A stretch of 64,000 nt of DNA, from positions 62,001 through 126,000 of the forward strand of contig JAJDTL010000014.1 in NCBI GenBank assembly GCA_022827195.1, given 5' to 3'. Under the pieces are notes generated by a model, which did not search any database, was not told the DNA's origin, and saw only the letters and a list, made by a program, of their open reading frames with translations. The translations under genes and the position numbers were made by a program. Each line of letters begins with the position of its first letter. Position 1 is the first letter of the stretch. This document shows, piece by piece, positions 25,499 through 34,258 of the stretch. Origin of the DNA: Caldilineaceae bacterium. GTDB taxonomy: Bacteria; Chloroflexota; Anaerolineae; Caldilineales; Caldilineaceae.

Positions 25499-26887
25499 TT
25501 AGCTCCGGGCCTCGGCCAAGTGAGCATCGAACTCGGCCTTGGCGTCGTCCATCGCCTCCTGCGTCGTCTTTTCACCGAGCAGGACTTCCTGCATCGCCTC
25601 GGCCATGCGATCACGGAAGACGAACGGCTCGATGCCGTACCAGCCGCAGCGCCAGGCAAAGGGTTCCGTGTTCTCCGGAATCGTCGACATTCCTTCGATG
25701 CGGGATATTGCCATCAGGTCGACGTCCTTGGCCGGCCCTTCGGGCGCGGCCTCGATGTGCGCCACCGTCTCGTACGGTGACTGACCGGCCAGGTTGGTGT
25801 ACTGCTGCTGCATCTCCCAGTCGGTCGCCATCATGATCACGAGCTGGATCGCCTCCTCAAGGTATTCGCTGGAGGCGTTGGCCGCGTTGTGATTCGCGCC
25901 GATGCCGTGGCCCTTGCGCAGCGTCCACGGCAGGTGAATCACGTACTGCTCGAAGTCCAGCACGTTGTCAACAAAGGCCGACGTGCCCAGCCTGGACATT
26001 GCCAGCTGCGACCGGTAGGTCCCGCCTTCGACAACCTCTTCGGCGGCCATTGTCGGCCCGACCTTGTCGCGGACCGTCAAACCCAGCAGATTGTCCATCA
26101 TCTCCACAAACTGCGGCTCGTGGATAAGTGTCTCGGTCTCCTGGTAGGTCCAGATTCCTTCGTCGAACAGCTCGCCGCCGTTCTGGTGGATCCAGGAGTG
26201 AGGACCCCACCACATTCCGCTGTAGACCTGGCCGAAGCCATACTGCTCGATGGTGCCGTCGTCCTTGCGCTTGGTTCCGGCTGTGATGAAGTTGTGGAAA
26301 TCGTCCCAGTGCCACGTATCGAAATGGTCCGAGCCCCAGACCGGCAGATCGATTCCGGTCTCGTCGGCCATCTCCTTGTTGATCCAGATCAGCTGGGCTT
26401 CCTGTAGGAAGATGGAAAGGGCGTAGACGGTGCCTTCGTAGGCCGTTTCCACCCACGGGTCAACTGCGAACTTTTCAATGTCAAGGTCGGCCAGATTGAT
26501 GGCCTCGTCGAGGGGGGCCCAGAGGCCGCTGGGGAAGAAGGTCCCGTTGAAGAAGGTGTCGGCCAGGAAGGCGTCGGGAGCGGTCCCGCCAACAAGCTGC
26601 GTGAGGAGCTTGTCATGATACCCGCCGAACGGGCTGGGCTGCTCCTGCACCTTGATCCCGGTCTTCTCGGTGAAAATCGGGATCATCTGGGTCACGTCTC
26701 CGAAGTAATCACCCCACCAGTGCGAAAAGGCGAGTTCGATCTCCATCTCTTCAGGCATCTCTTCCGCCGCCGTCTCCTCTGCAGGAGCCGTTGCGGTCGG
26801 AGCGCAAGCCGTGGCCAGTATTCCTGCTGCCAGACCTGCCGAACCACGCAGAAAATCTCGTCGATTCATGTCTCTCTTTTTCGCCAT
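25499..26887 (-). CDS. Extracellular sugar-binding lipoprotein (family 1 solute-binding protein)
   Basis: 462 residues. The N-terminus is MAKKRDMNRRDFLRG, a twin-arginine motif, then a hydrophobic stretch ending in the lipobox ATAC at about residue 28 and an acidic Thr/Pro/Glu linker. The body is CUT1-like (FSHWWGDYFGDVTQMIPIFTEKTG; GTAPDAFLADTFFNGTFF). AAAGGAGAA precedes the ATG ideally. It is the first gene of a run of seven on the minus strand: binding protein, two permeases, pentapeptide lipoprotein, extra permease, PhyH, GH32-like. A divergent promoter region lies upstream. It shares clear sequence with the binding protein at 34259. Confidence 0.94.
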   Translation of the reverse strand: MAKKRDMNRRDFLRGSAGLAAGILATACAPTATAPAEETAAEEMPEEMEIELAFSHWWGDYFGDVTQMIPIFTEKTGIKVQEQPSPFGGYHDKLLTQLVGGTAPDAFLADTFFNGTFFPSGLWAPLDEAINLADLDIEKFAVDPWVETAYEGTVYALSIFLQEAQLIWINKEMADETGIDLPVWGSDHFDTWHWDDFHNFITAGTKRKDDGTIEQYGFGQVYSGMWWGPHSWIHQNGGELFDEGIWTYQETETLIHEPQFVEMMDNLLGLTVRDKVGPTMAAEEVVEGGTYRSQLAMSRLGTSAFVDNVLDFEQYVIHLPWTLRKGHGIGANHNAANASSEYLEEAIQLVIMMATDWEMQQQYTNLAGQSPYETVAHIEAAPEGPAKDVDLMAISRIEGMSTIPENTEPFAWRCGWYGIEPFVFRDRMAEAMQEVLLGEKTTQEAMDDAKAEFDAHLAEARS

Positions 26888-27134
26888 CGCTTTCTTCTCC
26901 TTTGTGAGGTTGAGGAGCTTCTACCTCGCCAAAATTGGGCGGGCAGGGTTACTTAAGCGTGATTTCTCTCAGATTTCCCCCCTTTCGAGCCCGTGATGAG
27001 CGCAACAAAGGACAAAGAACCTGTGCCATCTTAGTCCGCGTCTCTCGAGCAATTTGGTGAATTCGATTTCGAGGAATGCCAGCGACGGCTCGTTCACCGC
27101 ACGGCATTAGTTCAGCACCGGCAATGCCAGACCC

Positions 27135-27163
27135 TTGAAACTTTCCGATCTGAAAATGATAAT
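27135..27163 (+). promoter_or_regulatory. Candidate plus-strand promoter for the beta-propeller gene
   Basis: TTGAAA (27135-27140), a 17-base spacer, and GATAAT (27158-27163), five of six matches in each box to the primary sigma-factor consensus. It is about 160 bases upstream of the ATG at 27325. The remainder of the 437-base divergent gap (26888-27324) shows no gene. Confidence 0.55.
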
Positions 27164-27194
27164 ATAGTCTATAGCGGCTAAGGCATGTTGTCAA
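27158..27194 (-). promoter_or_regulatory. Candidate minus-strand promoter for the 26887 operon
   Basis: On the minus strand TTGACA (27194-27189) is followed after 17 bases by TAGACT (27171-27166), with an AT-rich stretch beyond. The -35 is perfect and the -10 matches four of six positions; TATAGA at a 15-base spacing is an alternative. The start codon at 26887 is about 270 bases away, so the leader would be long. It overlaps the plus-strand promoter candidate at 27135-27163, so the two may compete. Confidence 0.5.
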
Positions 27195-27324
27195 TGCGCG
27201 AAAACTCAGCAAGTTTGGACCTCTCCCCTTGTCACGAAGCGCTTGTTCGGACACGAATCAAGCAACGCCGGGCACAAGGACAGGGCCGCAGAAAGCCTGC
27301 TGACACCGCAACAGGTCAACCGGG

Positions 27325-28290
27325 ATGAAACGGATATCGCGGATCGAGGATGTTGTTCTGGAAGTCGCCGTCTCGCCGGAATTCGCGCGCGATCGGATAT
27401 GCTTTGCAGCCGCTCTTTCCGGCTTGTACCGCTCTGACGATGGCGGGCAGACCTGGGTTTCGACCGTACCGGCAGAAGAGGCAGTCTCCGTCTTCACCGC
27501 CGCTCTTTCTCCCGAATTCGGCCGTGATCACAGGCTCTTCGCCGGCCTGGAGGGAGGCGTGCTGCGCTCGTGGGATGGCGGGCAGAACTGGGCCGCGGCG
27601 GTGCTTCCACTGCCGCCGCCGCAGGTCCTGTCCCTCGTCGTCTCGCCGGCCTTCGCCAAGGACAGCACTGTGTTCGCAGGCACCGCCGAAGATGGGGTCT
27701 TCCGTTCCAACGACGGCGGAGTCTCGTGGACTTCGTCGAACTTCGGGCTGCTTGATCGAAATGTATTGTGCCTGGTGTTGTCGCCCCAATTCGAATGCGA
27801 TGACACCCTTTTCGTCGGTGTTGAAAGCGGCGTCTACAGGAGCACGAACGGTGGGCGGGCCTGGCGCGGGCTAGACTTCCCAGTCGAGGCGGGGCCCGTA
27901 CTCGACCTGGCCATTTCTCCTGACTTCGCCGTCGACAGCTTGCTCTACGCCGGAACGGACGCCAGTGGTCTGCTGGCTTCGGCTGATCGCGGCGACAGTT
28001 GGGCACAGGTCCAGGCCGGCATGCTATCCAGCGCAACCGGGCGGGTTTCACCTGGGGATGGGCGGCATCAGGCGATCAATGCGATTGCTTTGTCGCCCGA
28101 CTTTCCCCACCAGCCGGACATTCTGGTCGCGGCGCAAGAGGGGTTGTACGTCTCGCGAGACCAGGGCCTCTCCTGGTCTGTCCGCGCGCCGACCGCCGGA
28201 GTGTTGACCCTGGCGGCCCCCTACGGATTCTCGGACCGGTCGCCGCTCCTGGTCGGCTTGGCGGAAGGCGGCGTCCAGTGGGTCGATTGA
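27325..28290 (+). CDS. Six-Asp-box beta-propeller protein (BNR/YCF48-like), no signal peptide
   Basis: 321 residues built almost wholly from a repeated blade. Asp-box motifs (S-x-D/N-x-G-x-x-W) lie at residues 37-44, 82-89, 128-135, 173-180, 219-226 and 277-284, spaced 45-46 residues except the last step of 58. Each is preceded by a copy of xSPxFxxDxxLFAG (for example VSPEFARD, LSPEFGRD, VSPAFAKD, LSPQFECD, ISPDFAVD). This is the fold of BNR-repeat and YCF48-type propellers. Catalytic sialidase residues are not evident. No signal peptide or membrane anchor is seen, so it should be cytoplasmic, unusual for Asp-box proteins. It is alone on the plus strand between divergent and convergent carbohydrate operons. 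Role unknown; a sugar- or protein-binding scaffold is plausible. Confidence 0.85.
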   Translation: MKRISRIEDVVLEVAVSPEFARDRICFAAALSGLYRSDDGGQTWVSTVPAEEAVSVFTAALSPEFGRDHRLFAGLEGGVLRSWDGGQNWAAAVLPLPPPQVLSLVVSPAFAKDSTVFAGTAEDGVFRSNDGGVSWTSSNFGLLDRNVLCLVLSPQFECDDTLFVGVESGVYRSTNGGRAWRGLDFPVEAGPVLDLAISPDFAVDSLLYAGTDASGLLASADRGDSWAQVQAGMLSSATGRVSPGDGRHQAINAIALSPDFPHQPDILVAAQEGLYVSRDQGLSWSVRAPTAGVLTLAAPYGFSDRSPLLVGLAEGGVQWVD

Positions 28291-28329
28291 GATCTCGTGT
28301 GTATCTCCCTTTGGAATGCAAGAGATCAC

Positions 28330-28358
28330 GCGCAGATCGACTGAACCGTGATCTGCGC
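28330..28358. terminator. Hairpin between convergent genes
   Basis: GCGCAGATC (28330-28338) pairs perfectly with GATCTGCGC (28350-28358) around an 11-base loop. It lies 40 bases after the propeller gene stop and about 115 bases beyond the GH127-like gene stop, so it could end both transcripts. No long U-run follows on either strand, so factor-independent termination is only possible, not clear. Confidence 0.5.
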
Positions 28359-28472
28359 AATCAGGGGGCAAGCGTCCCGTCTTCTCCTGCACAATATGGG
28401 GTGCAGGCAGAGGGGTGTTCTCAAGGTAAACCTGCATGTGTGATTGTCGCTCCGGTCGGACCGGAGAGAGCG

Positions 28473-30362
28473 TCACCATAGAACAGTCTCTTTCGAAACA
28501 AAACGGGAGACCTTCTTGATGGGCGCCTTGTCGCGTTTGAAGTGGTCCCTCTGATAAAGGGGGCAGAGTTCACCCTGGGGATCGATTTCGACCACAGTGT
28601 TCCCTCTCAAGGTCAGTTTGAAGGGCTTGTCTCCGATGACGCTGAATAGGGTTTCCTCCCTCATTGGAAATTCGATCGTTACCACGTCGCCCGCGGTCAG
28701 TCCACTGACTTCGACGTAGTCATTCGACCAGGCAAAGTCTCGACGGCTCCCATTTACCTTGCAGGATACTTTTCCGCGGTCTGTCCAACTTGGGATACGG
28801 GTCGCAACTGCGGCTGTCTCTTTAATCTTGAGTACGACCTTCCCTTCGTATGGCAGGTAGCTGTCGACGTCAAGCCAGGAAGAGGCCCGATTCAATAGCA
28901 GATTCACCTTGGCCAGATCACCTTCCTTAGTCAAAATGCTGTCCCAGATCCAGAAATAGGTCCTGGAGGCGTTCCCGGTGCAGCAGGCGTGCCCCATCTT
29001 GAGGCCCCAATCGTTGGGCAAGGAAGAGATGGAGAATCCTCCTATCGCTCGTTCGATTTCGTCGCTCTCCCAGGGCTCCACTGGCCGCTCCTGGAACAGT
29101 TCGCGTTCGTACAGGTTGTCGAGGAAAACGCGCAATTGACTATGCGTCATCTGGCCTTCAACGTACTGATTACGCAGCCAGCGGTCGGCATCCTCCCAGA
29201 AATCGCCCGCTCCGGCCAGGGTCAGCTTTAGAGCCAGCCCGACCATATCCGCTACCTCGCACAGTTCGCACGTATTGTCGCGCGCGTCCAGTGACTTGTA
29301 CCCGTGCTCTGCCAGTTCCTCACCGGGCCAGTATCCCCCCCAGCCTTCACGGTATGGAACGGATCCGCGCGCGTGTTCGGCGAAGAAACCGACCAATGAG
29401 TCGCCGACCGCCTTCCCGTATTCGTAGCAACGGACGACGAAAGCAAGAAGCTCCATGTCATCGGTAAGCGTGGCGTATTCAAACATAGCCAGCAGGGAGG
29501 CCGTGGCGGTGTGGAAGTGCGACAGCAGCCAGCGCCCATCCTTTTCAAAGCCTCGGGTTATCTTCAATACACCTCTGATGATTTTGCCCGCAAGCTCAAG
29601 CGCCGGCTCATAGCCGGTAAGCCTGTAGTAGATACACAGACTGCGGGAACACTGAAAGTTGATCTCGTGGGCCCGGATCAGATCGGTGAACCATCCCCGA
29701 CCGCCGGCAGGGTCTTTGAGTGTCTCCGCCGTGTCCCGCGCGGTGAACCACATCCTCACATCCAGTTCTGTATCGAGCGGTTCTCTGATCGTGAAGTAGA
29801 CAAAGTCCTGTTCCGCCACGCCCAATTCCGTCAACCGCGATATCTTTTTCTCCACCAGAGTACGCCAAAGTGGATTCCCGTCGCGCTGATACCACATGCA
29901 AAGCGTCAGAATGAGGCGACCTTCAGCCTCGACCAGGCCATATGGCTCCTCGAACGGCGGCCGACCGGGCGATCGGTCTTCGGGCTTGTCAGTCACATAC
30001 GGCGGTGTATAGACCGCGCCGTCCTCCGCGGTCAAACGAAGAAGACTCTCCATAAAGTGCTTGTCCGACTCAAGGTTGAAGGCGCTTCCACTCATTATGC
30101 GCAGGAGAGGCAGGGATTCCAGATGCTTCGCTTCACACACAGGAGCGCGGCTGGCGAATCCGATGGCGGGGGGCCGTCTGTCGAACTCGGCGGTCGTGGC
30201 CATCTGATAGTCCCTGTCCGGGTCTAGCATCTGCGTAATCGCGTGAATCGAGAGCTCTGCCTTCTCAGCCAGGTCCAAGGTGTCCGGAACATCAGCTTCA
30301 TAGCGCTCACCTGCGTAATTGGGGACAGAGATTGCGGGCAGGTTCTCGTCTGGATAGCGCAT
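28473..30362 (-). CDS. GH127/DUF1680-like glycosidase (beta-L-arabinofuranosidase family)
   Basis: 629 residues. The alpha/alpha-barrel body carries Cys-rich motifs matching the GH127 zinc/thiolate site: TCELCE in the middle and ACCTGN, with the paired cysteines at 460-461, where GH127 enzymes typically have CCPPN. A C-terminal beta-sandwich follows (KETAAVATRIPSWTD onward). In characterised members a Cys is the nucleophile and a Glu the acid/base, releasing L-arabinofuranose. The altered motif leaves the sugar specificity open. No signal peptide. ATG 30362 has AAAGGAGAG upstream; the frame open to 30476 overlaps the sulfatase-fold gene. It is 28 bases downstream of that gene and likely co-transcribed, suggesting a sulfated or otherwise modified oligosaccharide. 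Confidence 0.8.
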   Translation of the reverse strand: MRYPDENLPAISVPNYAGERYEADVPDTLDLAEKAELSIHAITQMLDPDRDYQMATTAEFDRRPPAIGFASRAPVCEAKHLESLPLLRIMSGSAFNLESDKHFMESLLRLTAEDGAVYTPPYVTDKPEDRSPGRPPFEEPYGLVEAEGRLILTLCMWYQRDGNPLWRTLVEKKISRLTELGVAEQDFVYFTIREPLDTELDVRMWFTARDTAETLKDPAGGRGWFTDLIRAHEINFQCSRSLCIYYRLTGYEPALELAGKIIRGVLKITRGFEKDGRWLLSHFHTATASLLAMFEYATLTDDMELLAFVVRCYEYGKAVGDSLVGFFAEHARGSVPYREGWGGYWPGEELAEHGYKSLDARDNTCELCEVADMVGLALKLTLAGAGDFWEDADRWLRNQYVEGQMTHSQLRVFLDNLYERELFQERPVEPWESDEIERAIGGFSISSLPNDWGLKMGHACCTGNASRTYFWIWDSILTKEGDLAKVNLLLNRASSWLDVDSYLPYEGKVVLKIKETAAVATRIPSWTDRGKVSCKVNGSRRDFAWSNDYVEVSGLTAGDVVTIEFPMREETLFSVIGDKPFKLTLRGNTVVEIDPQGELCPLYQRDHFKRDKAPIKKVSRFVSKETVLW

Positions 30363-30390
30363 GCGTCTCTCCTTTTGAAGAGCGGTTTTC

Positions 30391-31839
30391 TCAGCTAGGA
30401 AACCGCAGTTCTCTGAAGTAGCCCCATGTCTTGAGGTTGCGAATGTAGGGCGTGTAATGTCTCGCCAGCTTATCACCGTAGTCGCGCTGTTCGATGCTCA
30501 GCAAAAAGCCCTCCAGTTTCTTGCGCATTGCCGAAGCTCTTGAACTCTCGGTCGCGATCAGATTGTTCGTCTCGCCCGGATCGGTTCTTATGTCAAAGAT
30601 CATGTCGTTGCCGTCGGAGCACCAGATGTACTTCCAGTCCAGCGTGCGCAAGGCCTTTAGCGATTGCATCCAGGACCGGTAATCCATATCGTTCTCGACA
30701 AACCACTCTGCTTCCAGGAGGAGCGGCTGATGTTCGGCGATGATGAACTCTCTGACCGGCTCGTTGCTCCAGGTGGGAATCAGGCTTACGCCTTGCATTT
30801 CCCATCTGATGGCGGTCTCTTCCAGTTCCAACAGGTCAAGTATGGTAGGGAACCAGTCGCAGATTTGCACAAGGTGGCTGACCCGCGTTGCCTCCGGCAC
30901 AACGCCCGGACAACGAACGATCAGCGGTGTGTGGAGCAGGTCGTCGAACAACGCCAGTGGTTCGTGTCCCAGAAAGCCGTCCCGGTCCAAAAGGTCACCG
31001 TGATCGCCGGTGATGATAAGCAGTGTATCGTCGAGAATCTCTTTGGCTGTCAGGTAATCAAAGAGAAGGCCCATCCTGTGATCAAGGCAAGCTGTTTCGC
31101 CATCATAGAGGCCCTTGAGGATTTCCCAGTCTCTCCCATTCATGTAGCCGCCCGGCCGGTTTGGGACGAGTCCCATACATTGCAAATATACGTCCTGATT
31201 GACTTCAAGAGCTTCGTGGTCGGAAACACCCTCTGGCAAGAACCTGCCGCGAAAAGGTTGCGGCGCCCAGACTGTCAGATGCGGGTCGGTGCATCGAATC
31301 ATCATGAAGAACGGTTTCTCGGGATCGTATCTGTTCTCAAACCACTCCTTTACCAGTCGGATTGCCCTCGTGGAGCCGGAGTCCTCCCCTTCAGCATACT
31401 TGAAAACGGGCCTGGCTTCTGAACCTGCGTTAATCTCTTCACCGTGCCGGAAGATTGGAATGAACTCCTCGAATCCTCGGCAAAGATCTGTTTCATCGCG
31501 GCTGACCCAGCCTGAGGATGCCGCGGAAACTTCGGCCAGGGCCACAGTCTGGTATCCGGTGCGGCTGAGGAGTTCGGCCAGGGTGGGTATCTCACGCGAT
31601 AGAAAGTTGAAGGAGGCGCCCGCGCCGTGGCCTGACTGATATTTGCCTGTGAAGAGGGAAGCGAATGAAGGCACGGTCCAGGCCGCTGTTACGAAGTGAT
31701 TCTCGTAGACGATCCCCTCACCGGCTATAGTCTGAAGGTTTGGCGTCGTCTCCTTGTCGAAGCCGTACGGCGTCATGTTGCGAACCGATTGCGTATCCAT
31801 CACAAAGATCAGAATGTTGGGCCTGTTCTTGTTCGTCAC
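30391..31839 (-). CDS. Sulfatase-fold hydrolase lacking the formylglycine Cys/Ser
   Basis: 482 residues in the sulfatase/alkaline-phosphatase superfamily. The N-terminal metal Asp is in FVMDTQ (Asp15), and the late metal motif is TGDHGDLLDRDGFLGHE. The signature that is normally C/S-x-P-x-R reads TVPSFASLFTG, with Thr55 at the modified-residue position and Phe59 for Arg. A Thr nucleophile is used by phosphotransferases and phosphodiesterases of this superfamily, so a phosphoester or phosphonate substrate, or no catalysis, is possible. GTG start at 31839 with AGGGGAG upstream. No signal peptide. It sits between the GH127-like gene (downstream) and the importer at 32056-35635 (upstream), suggesting it acts on that importer's cargo. 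Confidence 0.85.
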   Translation of the reverse strand: MTNKNRPNILIFVMDTQSVRNMTPYGFDKETTPNLQTIAGEGIVYENHFVTAAWTVPSFASLFTGKYQSGHGAGASFNFLSREIPTLAELLSRTGYQTVALAEVSAASSGWVSRDETDLCRGFEEFIPIFRHGEEINAGSEARPVFKYAEGEDSGSTRAIRLVKEWFENRYDPEKPFFMMIRCTDPHLTVWAPQPFRGRFLPEGVSDHEALEVNQDVYLQCMGLVPNRPGGYMNGRDWEILKGLYDGETACLDHRMGLLFDYLTAKEILDDTLLIITGDHGDLLDRDGFLGHEPLALFDDLLHTPLIVRCPGVVPEATRVSHLVQICDWFPTILDLLELEETAIRWEMQGVSLIPTWSNEPVREFIIAEHQPLLLEAEWFVENDMDYRSWMQSLKALRTLDWKYIWCSDGNDMIFDIRTDPGETNNLIATESSRASAMRKKLEGFLLSIEQRDYGDKLARHYTPYIRNLKTWGYFRELRFPS

Positions 31840-32055
31840 AGCGTCAACTCCCCTCTTATGGGCGTGCCTAAACGCGGTTGCGTTCCGATTTCAGCCTGTC
31901 AATGAATCAGCTCGCCATGACGGTCACGTGCGGGAAACCGCAATTGGTCGGTATGCAGCGTTGATTCCGGGGCGGCCCGTCTCCCATTCAGCGGATGTTG
32001 CAACTATGCTGTCCTGAAGGGGAGGGTCGACTTGTCGGGGCGGCGCTCGCTGAAC

Positions 32056-32952
32056 TCAACCCTTAACGCCGCTGATGACGACGCCCTGGATGAAGTAGCG
32101 CTGGGCGAAAAAGAACACAAATAGGGGTGGCAGGCAGACCAAAAAGGCGACCGCCATAATCTGGTTCCAGGGATGACTAATCGCATCAGACCCGTGGGGA
32201 ATCCGCTGCCATTCTTGAAATGCAACGGCAAGTGTTCGCTTGTCCGGCGTGTTCAGGTAGATTAGCGGTGCCAGAACGTCGTTCCACTCCCACATGAAGG
32301 TAAAGATGGCGGTCGTCCCCAGCGCTGGCATCGACATGGGCAGAATAATGCGCCGGTAAATGCCGACGAAGCCGCAGCCGTCAATGCGCGCCGCATCGTC
32401 ATATTCGGTGGGAATCGTCTGAAAGAACTGGCGCAGCAGGAAGATGAAAAAGGCCCCGCCCCCGAACCAGTAGGGCACGATCAGCGGCTTGAACGAGTTC
32501 AGCCACCCCAAATCGCGAAAGAGCAGGTATTGAGGTATCAGCGTCACGTGGTATGGGATCATCAAGGTTCCCAGCACCACGATAAAGAGTACGTTGCGTC
32601 CTGGAAAACGAAGCCGGGCGAAGGCATACGCGGCCATGCTGGACGTGAGCAGCCGCCCTGCCATAACGCCAAAGACTACGATCAGCGTGTTGCGCGCGGA
32701 AGTCACGAAGGGAAACAGGCCGAACACGTCAGGATAGTTGGCCCACCTGATCTCGCGGGGGATGAAGCGCGGAGGGAACTCGAATACCTGTGTCTCCGGT
32801 TTCAGGGAGCTGCTGATTAGCCAGATCAAAGGGAGGGTGAACAGGAGGGCCAATGCCGCAATCGGGAGATAAACGGTGAAAATGCGGACCAGCGGCCGGA
32901 CATTCCACGACCACTGCCGCCAGGCACAAAGGTCGGCCAACCGCGTGGTCAC
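32056..32952 (-). CDS. Sugar ABC transporter permease, MalG-type (CUT1)
   Basis: 298 residues, six membrane segments, EAA loop EYDDAARIDGCGFVGIYRRIILPMSMPA and C-terminus QGVVISGVKG. Related to, but clearly more distant from, the pair at 21839 and 23315. A GTG start at 32952 sits three bases after the stop of the MalF-type gene, showing translational linkage. It forms the third ATPase-less importer with 32956 and 34259. Confidence 0.92.
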   Translation of the reverse strand: MTTRLADLCAWRQWSWNVRPLVRIFTVYLPIAALALLFTLPLIWLISSSLKPETQVFEFPPRFIPREIRWANYPDVFGLFPFVTSARNTLIVVFGVMAGRLLTSSMAAYAFARLRFPGRNVLFIVVLGTLMIPYHVTLIPQYLLFRDLGWLNSFKPLIVPYWFGGGAFFIFLLRQFFQTIPTEYDDAARIDGCGFVGIYRRIILPMSMPALGTTAIFTFMWEWNDVLAPLIYLNTPDKRTLAVAFQEWQRIPHGSDAISHPWNQIMAVAFLVCLPPLFVFFFAQRYFIQGVVISGVKG

Positions 32953-32955
32953 TGC

Positions 32956-33882
32956 TCAATTCTCCGATGATTCATAGTATACGAGACCCCCGGACAGCTT
33001 GAAGGTCACCAGCGTTGCTGCCATGATAATCAGAAAAAGCACCCACGCCAGGGCCGAGGCATAACCCATTCGAAAGTATTCCCAGCCGTTGCGGAAGAGA
33101 TAGAGCACGTAGAAAAGGGAGGCGTTGGCCGGTCCGCCGGCGGTGACAAAGAAAGCGCTTGCGAACACCTGAAACGAACCGATGAGACCCATCAGAAAGT
33201 TGAAAAAGATGACTGGTGAGGTCATCGGCAGCGTGACGTGGTAGAAACGGCGCCAGGCGTTGGCACCATCCGCTTTGGCGGCGTCATAGAGGGCCGTCGG
33301 CACACCTTGCAACGCTGCCAGATATAACACCATGCCGCCTCCCACACCCCAAAGGCTCATGATAATGAAGGTGGGAATTACCCATTCTCTGGAGCTGAAC
33401 CACTCCGGCCCGTGGATGCCGACCTGCCTCAGCAGCCCATTGACCAGCCCAATGTTGGGATTAAATATCCAGGCAAAGAGGTAGGATACGGCAAGAATGG
33501 GTACAATCGACGGCATGAAAAAGGTTGTACGCCAGAAGGACAACCCCTTGATCTTCTGGTTCAGCATCAGCGCCAGCAGGTAACCCACGGCCACATTCAG
33601 CGGCACCGACCCAAAAGTGTAGTAAGTGGTGACCCGCAGCGACTGCCAGAAGTTCCTGTCGCGAATCATGGCAGTGTAGTTGTCCAACCCCGCTGCGGTC
33701 GCCGGCGTGATGATTTTGTAATGCGTGAAAGACAGGATAAACGAGACCAGGATCGGTCCCGCGGTGAAGACCACAAACCCGATGATCCAGGGGAGTACGA
33801 ACAAGTAGGCAACCAAGACCTCTTGACGGCGCAGGTGTGAGCGCCACCAGGGTCGGCCGGCCAGCGAAGCACCAACCCCCAT
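32956..33882 (-). CDS. Sugar ABC transporter permease, MalF-type (CUT1)
   Basis: 308 residues with six membrane segments (first: YLFVLPWIIGFVVFTAGPILVSFILSF) and EAA loop ALYDAAKADGANAWRRFYHVTLPMTSPV. It is highly similar along its length to the MalF-type gene at 24245-25171. ATG 33882 is chosen with GGAGGG six bases upstream; the GTG one codon earlier is too close. A gap of about 375 bases with two hairpins separates it from the binding-protein gene. Confidence 0.92.
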   Translation of the reverse strand: MGVGASLAGRPWWRSHLRRQEVLVAYLFVLPWIIGFVVFTAGPILVSFILSFTHYKIITPATAAGLDNYTAMIRDRNFWQSLRVTTYYTFGSVPLNVAVGYLLALMLNQKIKGLSFWRTTFFMPSIVPILAVSYLFAWIFNPNIGLVNGLLRQVGIHGPEWFSSREWVIPTFIIMSLWGVGGGMVLYLAALQGVPTALYDAAKADGANAWRRFYHVTLPMTSPVIFFNFLMGLIGSFQVFASAFFVTAGGPANASLFYVLYLFRNGWEYFRMGYASALAWVLFLIIMAATLVTFKLSGGLVYYESSEN

Positions 33883-33933
33883 CACAATCCCTCCTTCACA
33901 CCCCGATTGCCAGCTTGTCGAGCAGTTCAGGCA

Positions 33934-33978
33934 GAGAACCCCCGGCCTTTTTCAGAACTGGGCAGACCCGGGGTTCTC
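33934..33978. promoter_or_regulatory. Inverted repeat in permease leader
   Basis: GAGAACCCC at 33934-33942 pairs with GGGGTTCTC at 33970-33978, giving a 9-bp stem with a 27-base loop that can be shortened by further C/G pairs. It lies about 50 bases upstream of the permease start on the minus strand, so it would fold in the leader of the permease mRNA. Confidence 0.5.
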
Positions 33979-34151
33979 ATGCTTGCCGCTGCCTGATGCG
34001 TCGTGACTTCTCCCAAGCGGGCATCCGCGAAATCGACAGGGGCGGCTCCAGGCATCCGCCTACCGTTCTTGGAATTGACGCAGACGCGGCCTTCGCCACC
34101 CGACGCACGGTGTTTGTGGTCTCTGTTGCAGTGAAGAAAGTGCTGCAACTG

Positions 34152-34171
34152 ATCACTGGCGCACCAGTGAT
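34152..34171. terminator. Hairpin in gap after the binding-protein gene
   Basis: ATCACTGG and CCAGTGAT form a perfect 8-bp stem with a CGCA tetraloop, about 90 bases after the binding-protein stop at 34259. There is no U-run. Together with the inverted repeat at 33934-33978 it structures the 376-base gap (33883-34258), in which no gene was recognised. Confidence 0.5.
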
Positions 34172-34258
34172 GTTCGCAAGTGAAGACGACCGCACGCCCG
34201 GTCTGGACAGGTCCGTAGCTATAACCTATGCAACCAGCCGGGCGCTTTCAGTCGCCCC

